DNA from: Clostridiaceae bacterium | GTDB taxonomy: Bacteria > Bacillota > Clostridia > Acetivibrionales > DUMB01 | DNA length: 51,304 bases | Reading direction: 5' to 3' | NCBI GenBank assembly: GCA_012840535.1 | Contig: DULF01000207.1 | Span: forward strand, 1-51,304 | Shown here: positions 47,497-51,304 of the stretch, piece after piece | How the letters are laid out: each line of letters starts with the position of its first letter | Numbering within the stretch: position 1 is the first letter of the stretch | Translations under genes and position numbers: made by a program | Notes under the pieces: model-generated | Told to the model about the DNA's origin: nothing | What the model saw: only the letters and a program-made list of their open reading frames with translations | Databases searched by the model: none

Positions 47497-48855
47497 ATGG
47501 AAAGAATTAAGGAATGGATCAATGAGGCAAGGATAATAGGTGAAATTCTCAAGGATGCTCCGAACATTGACAGGGAATTCAGGGTATCTACAGAAGAGTT
47601 TAAAAGAAGGCAGCAGGCAGTGATAGATGCCCTTGAAAAAAACGGACTGCAGGCGGCAATAGTGTACTCGGATGAGCATTACAACGGCGATGTTCCATAC
47701 CTTGGGGGGAACACAAACATATCCATTGAGCCTGTCGCAGGGGTGATAGGGAAGAACGGGTTTCATATACTGGCAGGGCTTGAAGGAGGATATGTTGCGG
47801 AACAGCTTTCTCCGAGGTCCGGCGCAAAAGTACATAAGGTTGAAATGCTAAAGCTGGCTGATGAAGATTACCCAATTGATGCCGAGAGGGTAGAGGATGT
47901 AATTGAAGAAGCTGCTGGATGCAAACCGGAAAGAATAGGACTTCTGACGCCGAGAGCTGTTATACCTGTGGGCATATGTGAATTTCTTGCAAACTATCTT
48001 GGCGGGTTTGACAAAATAGTGGATGCCCAGGAGCTTTATTACAAGATAAAGTATGAGAAGTCCGACGAAGAAATGAGATTAATAGAAGAAGCAAGCAAAA
48101 TAGCAGATATCATGGTCAAGGGCATGCTCTATATCCTGAAACCGGGAATGTATGAAACCCAGGTAGCCCAATGGGGGTATGCTATTGGACTGGAACTTGG
48201 GGCTGAAGAAATGGGTTTTGACGTAATGGTGACTTCAGGGGAAGCAAACCGTACACTTATAGGAAAAGCCTTAAACAGGAGAATTAAGGAAGGAGACATC
48301 GTGCATATAGGTGTAGCGCCGAAACGCGACGGCCTTACAGCTTGTGAGAGAGTTTCGGTAGTTGCAGTGGATGACCCGTCTAAAGTTACCAGGGAGCAAA
48401 AATACTGGTTTGATTTTGTGGAGGAAGCATTTAGGGTAGGATATGAAGCATATGTAAAGGTTGCTGAAGAAAACTTGCCTGCAAAGCTACAGGAACAGGC
48501 TCTTGTAGATTATTTTGCGTCCAGGCAGGAGGAAGTATGCAGGAAAATAGGAAAAAGAATTGACTTGACCAAGCAAAAACCTTATACAGGAACTCACAAT
48601 GCAGGATATACAGAGTGCCAGGAATTCTACGGAGCAATAACCTTAAATTCCCATGAACCTCTTGGCAACCAGATAGTTACAATGTTGGATGTAGCCATAA
48701 GAGGTGTGGGCAACAAGTGGGATGAAATCGTAATTCCCGATCTGGACTATATAGTTGTTGAAAAAACCCTTGGCAAATATGGTAAAAAGGTAAGGATTCT
48801 TAACGATTTGCCCGTTAATGTGCAGGAGTTTGTGGGGAAAGGGTATAAGGTTTAA
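47497..48855 (+). CDS. M24 family metallopeptidase (Xaa-Pro peptidase-like)
   Basis: Creatinase-like N-terminal domain and pita-bread fold sequence KSDEEMRLIEEASKIADIMVKGM...GFDVMVTSGEANRTLIGKAL...TGHNAGY-like TGTHNAGYTE. Confidence 0.85.
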   Translation: MERIKEWINEARIIGEILKDAPNIDREFRVSTEEFKRRQQAVIDALEKNGLQAAIVYSDEHYNGDVPYLGGNTNISIEPVAGVIGKNGFHILAGLEGGYVAEQLSPRSGAKVHKVEMLKLADEDYPIDAERVEDVIEEAAGCKPERIGLLTPRAVIPVGICEFLANYLGGFDKIVDAQELYYKIKYEKSDEEMRLIEEASKIADIMVKGMLYILKPGMYETQVAQWGYAIGLELGAEEMGFDVMVTSGEANRTLIGKALNRRIKEGDIVHIGVAPKRDGLTACERVSVVAVDDPSKVTREQKYWFDFVEEAFRVGYEAYVKVAEENLPAKLQEQALVDYFASRQEEVCRKIGKRIDLTKQKPYTGTHNAGYTECQEFYGAITLNSHEPLGNQIVTMLDVAIRGVGNKWDEIVIPDLDYIVVEKTLGKYGKKVRILNDLPVNVQEFVGKGYKV

Positions 48856-48947
48856 TTTATAATTCTGTTGTAAAAAAAACTCATGTACAGCTTAAGCATG
48901 AATTCAGCATTTTAAAATGTTATTGTGAAAAGGACGGGTGAAAAAAG

Positions 48948-49799
48948 ATGAAGGATTCTATCAATTATATTGATATTGATGCAAGAAAGGTATCGGCAGA
49001 TATAAATACAATCTTTCCTGGATGGGACGGGAATAACGAGAAGGTGTGCGTGTTCAGCCCTCACGATGACGATGCTATAATAGGTGCCGGCTATGCCATT
49101 GAAGCTGCCATTGAAGCAGGCGCGGAAGTATATATATTTATATTCTGCTGCGGAGATGCAGGATACAGCTATTTGGAACAAAAAGATGAGATAGTTGAAA
49201 TAAGAAAAGCGGAAACGGTAAAAGCGTATCAAAAAATCGGCGTAAAGAAGGAGAACATAATAAGGTTTGAATACAGCGATTTCAGCGCATTGCAGAACAT
49301 AGGCTGGAAACTTGTTAATGGAAGTGAAGGCAGTTTTAAAAAAGTGATCACCAAATTGAGAGAATTAAAAATAACGCGCGTGCTGGTACCTAATCACAAT
49401 AGAGAACATATCGACCACCTGGCGGTAAACATAATCGGATCATATGATTCTCCGCAAGCAGGCGATCCGATCCTGGTTGACTGGGCTGAGCCAAATACTG
49501 TAAAGAGTGTGCTTGAATATTCCGTATGGGCTGATTTTTCTCCGGAGGATGCCCTCGTCTGCAACAGGAGCAGCAAGCTTAGAGCAAACAGGATAATCAA
49601 AGTTAACAAGGCTTTCGAGGAAAAAATACGCGAAGGAATAAAAGAATACAAGTCCCAGGGTGAAATTATCAAAGGTCTTATAGCATCAAGAGACGAAAGG
49701 CTTTCAAGTGATGGACAATACATTGAACTGTATATTTCATTTGATCCAAGGCCTAAGCTTGATTACAAACCATACTTGGAATTCCTGGAGAAAATTTAA
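48948..49799 (+). CDS. PIG-L family deacetylase
   Basis: VCVFSPHDDDAIIGAGYAIEAAIEAGAEVYIFIFCCGDAGY, VLVPNHNREHIDHLAV. Confidence 0.92.
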   Translation: MKDSINYIDIDARKVSADINTIFPGWDGNNEKVCVFSPHDDDAIIGAGYAIEAAIEAGAEVYIFIFCCGDAGYSYLEQKDEIVEIRKAETVKAYQKIGVKKENIIRFEYSDFSALQNIGWKLVNGSEGSFKKVITKLRELKITRVLVPNHNREHIDHLAVNIIGSYDSPQAGDPILVDWAEPNTVKSVLEYSVWADFSPEDALVCNRSSKLRANRIIKVNKAFEEKIREGIKEYKSQGEIIKGLIASRDERLSSDGQYIELYISFDPRPKLDYKPYLEFLEKI

Positions 49800-49849
49800 G
49801 GCTATACCATGTTTTGCTGTAATTTGGCATTAAGGAAACTTTTATAGAC

Positions 49850-49882
49850 GGACTACCCTGTAAGAAGGGTGGTCCTTTTTTT
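49850..49882 (+). terminator. Intrinsic terminator
   Basis: GGACTACCCT-GTAAGA-AGGGTGGTCC (one G-U) followed by T7. Confidence 0.88.
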
Positions 49883-49947
49883 ATCCATTTTTTATAGTAA
49901 TTTAGTATTAAATTTGGTAAAATAAATTTATGAAAGGAGTGCAAAAA

Positions 49948-50280
49948 ATGGAAGACAAAACATTTGAATTGATGACGAAAATGTACAGTGAGTTTACTGA
50001 ATTTAAGAAAGACATGTATGATTTTAAGAAGGACATGTATGAATTTAAGAAGGACATGTATGAATTCAAACAGGAGATGTATGAATTTAAGAAAGAAACG
50101 AAGAATGATATAATAAGGTTGGAAAATAAGCTGGATTCAACTTCCAAAGTTTTGTTCGACGGATACAAACAAACAGTTGAAAGACTTAGTGCCCTTGAGC
50201 AAAAAGTGGATGCTATTTCTGCAAAAGTTGAAAAACAGGATATTGAAATTAAAGTTATCAAAGGCGGAAAAACTATTTAA
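49948..50280 (+). CDS. Hypothetical heptad-repeat coiled-coil protein
   Basis: ATG after AAAGGAG; internal FKKDMYDFKKDMYEFKKDMYEFKQEMYEFKKE heptads. Confidence 0.75.
   Translation: MEDKTFELMTKMYSEFTEFKKDMYDFKKDMYEFKKDMYEFKQEMYEFKKETKNDIIRLENKLDSTSKVLFDGYKQTVERLSALEQKVDAISAKVEKQDIEIKVIKGGKTI
49999..50097 (+). repeat. 21-bp in-frame tandem repeat (about 4.7 copies)
   Basis: GAATTTAAGAARGACATGTAT units at 49999, 50020, 50041, 50062 and partial at 50083, encoding EFKKDMY. Confidence 0.93.
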
Positions 50281-50298
50281 GACAAAGGAGTTGTTAGC

Positions 50299-51304
50299 TT
50301 GAATAACGAACAGGTATTGGTACTGGATTTTGGCGGGCAATACAATCAACTGATAGCAAGAAGAGTTAGAGACGCAAATGTTTATTGCGAAGTGCTTCCC
50401 TATAATACACCAATAGAAAAAATAAAAGAAAAAAATCCAAAAGGTATAATATTTACGGGAGGGCCTGCTTCAGTCCTTGATGATAATGCTCCGTTCTGTG
50501 ATAAAGAGATCTTTGAGCTTGGAATTCCCATACTTGGCATATGTTACGGAATGCAGCTGATGGCCGTAATGCTCGGTGGAAGCGTAAAAAAGGCAGAACA
50601 AAGGGAGTATGGACGTGTTGATGTTAATCTGGTCAATGAAAGTACATTGTTTGAAACTGTTGAGGATTGTACCATATGCTGGATGAGCCATACATATTAT
50701 GTGGACAGACTGCCTGAAGGTTTTGTCCGCACTGCAAGCTCAGCCAATTGTCCCACAGTGGCTATGGAAGACCCGAAAAGGAAATTTTACGGAGTCCAAT
50801 TCCATCCGGAAGTTAACCATACACAAAGAGGGACTGATATTCTGAAAAATTTCTTATATAAGATATGTGGATGCAAGGGCGACTGGAAAATGTCCTCTTT
50901 CGTGGAACAGACAGTAAAAGAAATTAAGGAAAAGGTAGGAAACCGGAAAGCCCTCTGTGCATTGTCCGGAGGCGTGGATTCCTCTGTTGCCGCCGTGCTG
51001 ATGCAAAAAGCAATAGGAAAGCAACTTGTGTGCATATTTGTAGACCACGGGCTTTTGAGGAAGTATGAAGCGGAACAGGTGGAGCAGGTATTCAAGGAAC
51101 AGTTTGATATGAACCTGATAAAGGTAAATGCCCAGGACAGGTTTTTGGATAAGTTAAAAGGAGTAACCGATCCCGAAAGAAAAAGAAAGATTATCGGAGA
51201 AGAGTTTATAAGGGTATTTGAAGAGGAAGCAAAGAAAATAGGCGCAATAGATTTCCTGGTACAGGGAACTATTTATCCTGATGTAATTGAAAGCGGAAAA
51301 GGAG
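50299..51304 (+). CDS. guaA: GMP synthase (glutamine-hydrolyzing), 3' partial
   Basis: TTG 50299 after [82 protein letters not shown]; open to window end (absent from the ORF track because it is truncated). Confidence 0.96.
   Translation, partial: MNNEQVLVLDFGGQYNQLIARRVRDANVYCEVLPYNTPIEKIKEKNPKGIIFTGGPASVLDDNAPFCDKEIFELGIPILGICYGMQLMAVMLGGSVKKAEQREYGRVDVNLVNESTLFETVEDCTICWMSHTYYVDRLPEGFVRTASSANCPTVAMEDPKRKFYGVQFHPEVNHTQRGTDILKNFLYKICGCKGDWKMSSFVEQTVKEIKEKVGNRKALCALSGGVDSSVAAVLMQKAIGKQLVCIFVDHGLLRKYEAEQVEQVFKEQFDMNLIKVNAQDRFLDKLKGVTDPERKRKIIGEEFIRVFEEEAKKIGAIDFLVQGTIYPDVIESGKG

Overview
The window is Clostridia-like DNA (low to moderate GC, dense Firmicutes-type genes) and is mostly chromosomal housekeeping sequence. 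I see no transposase, phage module, CRISPR array, rRNA or tRNA. Gene content in order: a V/A-type ATPase operon (I-K-E-C-F-A-B-D); nfeD-floA plus a small protein; a TIM-barrel isomerase; a DUF4097-like lipoprotein; capA; bioY; a GNAT; an SH3/NlpC-P60 hydrolase; comEC; holA; a Fur-family regulator; htpG; an acyl-CoA synthetase with an XRE-cupin regulator; purL; znuA-like; a P-type ATPase; glgP; a phosphodiester glycosidase; a CsoR/CstR-family regulator; trxA; a DivIVA-like protein; [FeFe]-hydrogenase maturation genes (TM1266-type, hydE, hydG); an Lrp + aminotransferase pair; prfB with a programmed frameshift; a TIGR01212 radical SAM protein; ROK + M24 peptidase + PIG-L; a heptad-repeat coiled coil; and guaA, cut by the window edge. 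Regulatory elements are the richest part: a c-di-AMP (ydaO) riboswitch, a yybP-ykoY (Mn) riboswitch with terminator, a T-box, a perfect CIRCE upstream of htpG, a BirA-like dyad at bioY and a Fur/Zur-type 7-1-7 dyad at znuA. Three candidates seem least described: (1) a structured, terminator/antiterminator-capable leader upstream of the hydrogenase maturation genes; (2) two intergenic copies of an inverted heptamer (AGGTTAG/CTAACCT) repeat inside the V-ATPase operon; (3) a duplicated 9-3-9 palindrome that looks like the operator of the ROK regulator. All calls come from reading the sequence; no database search was run.
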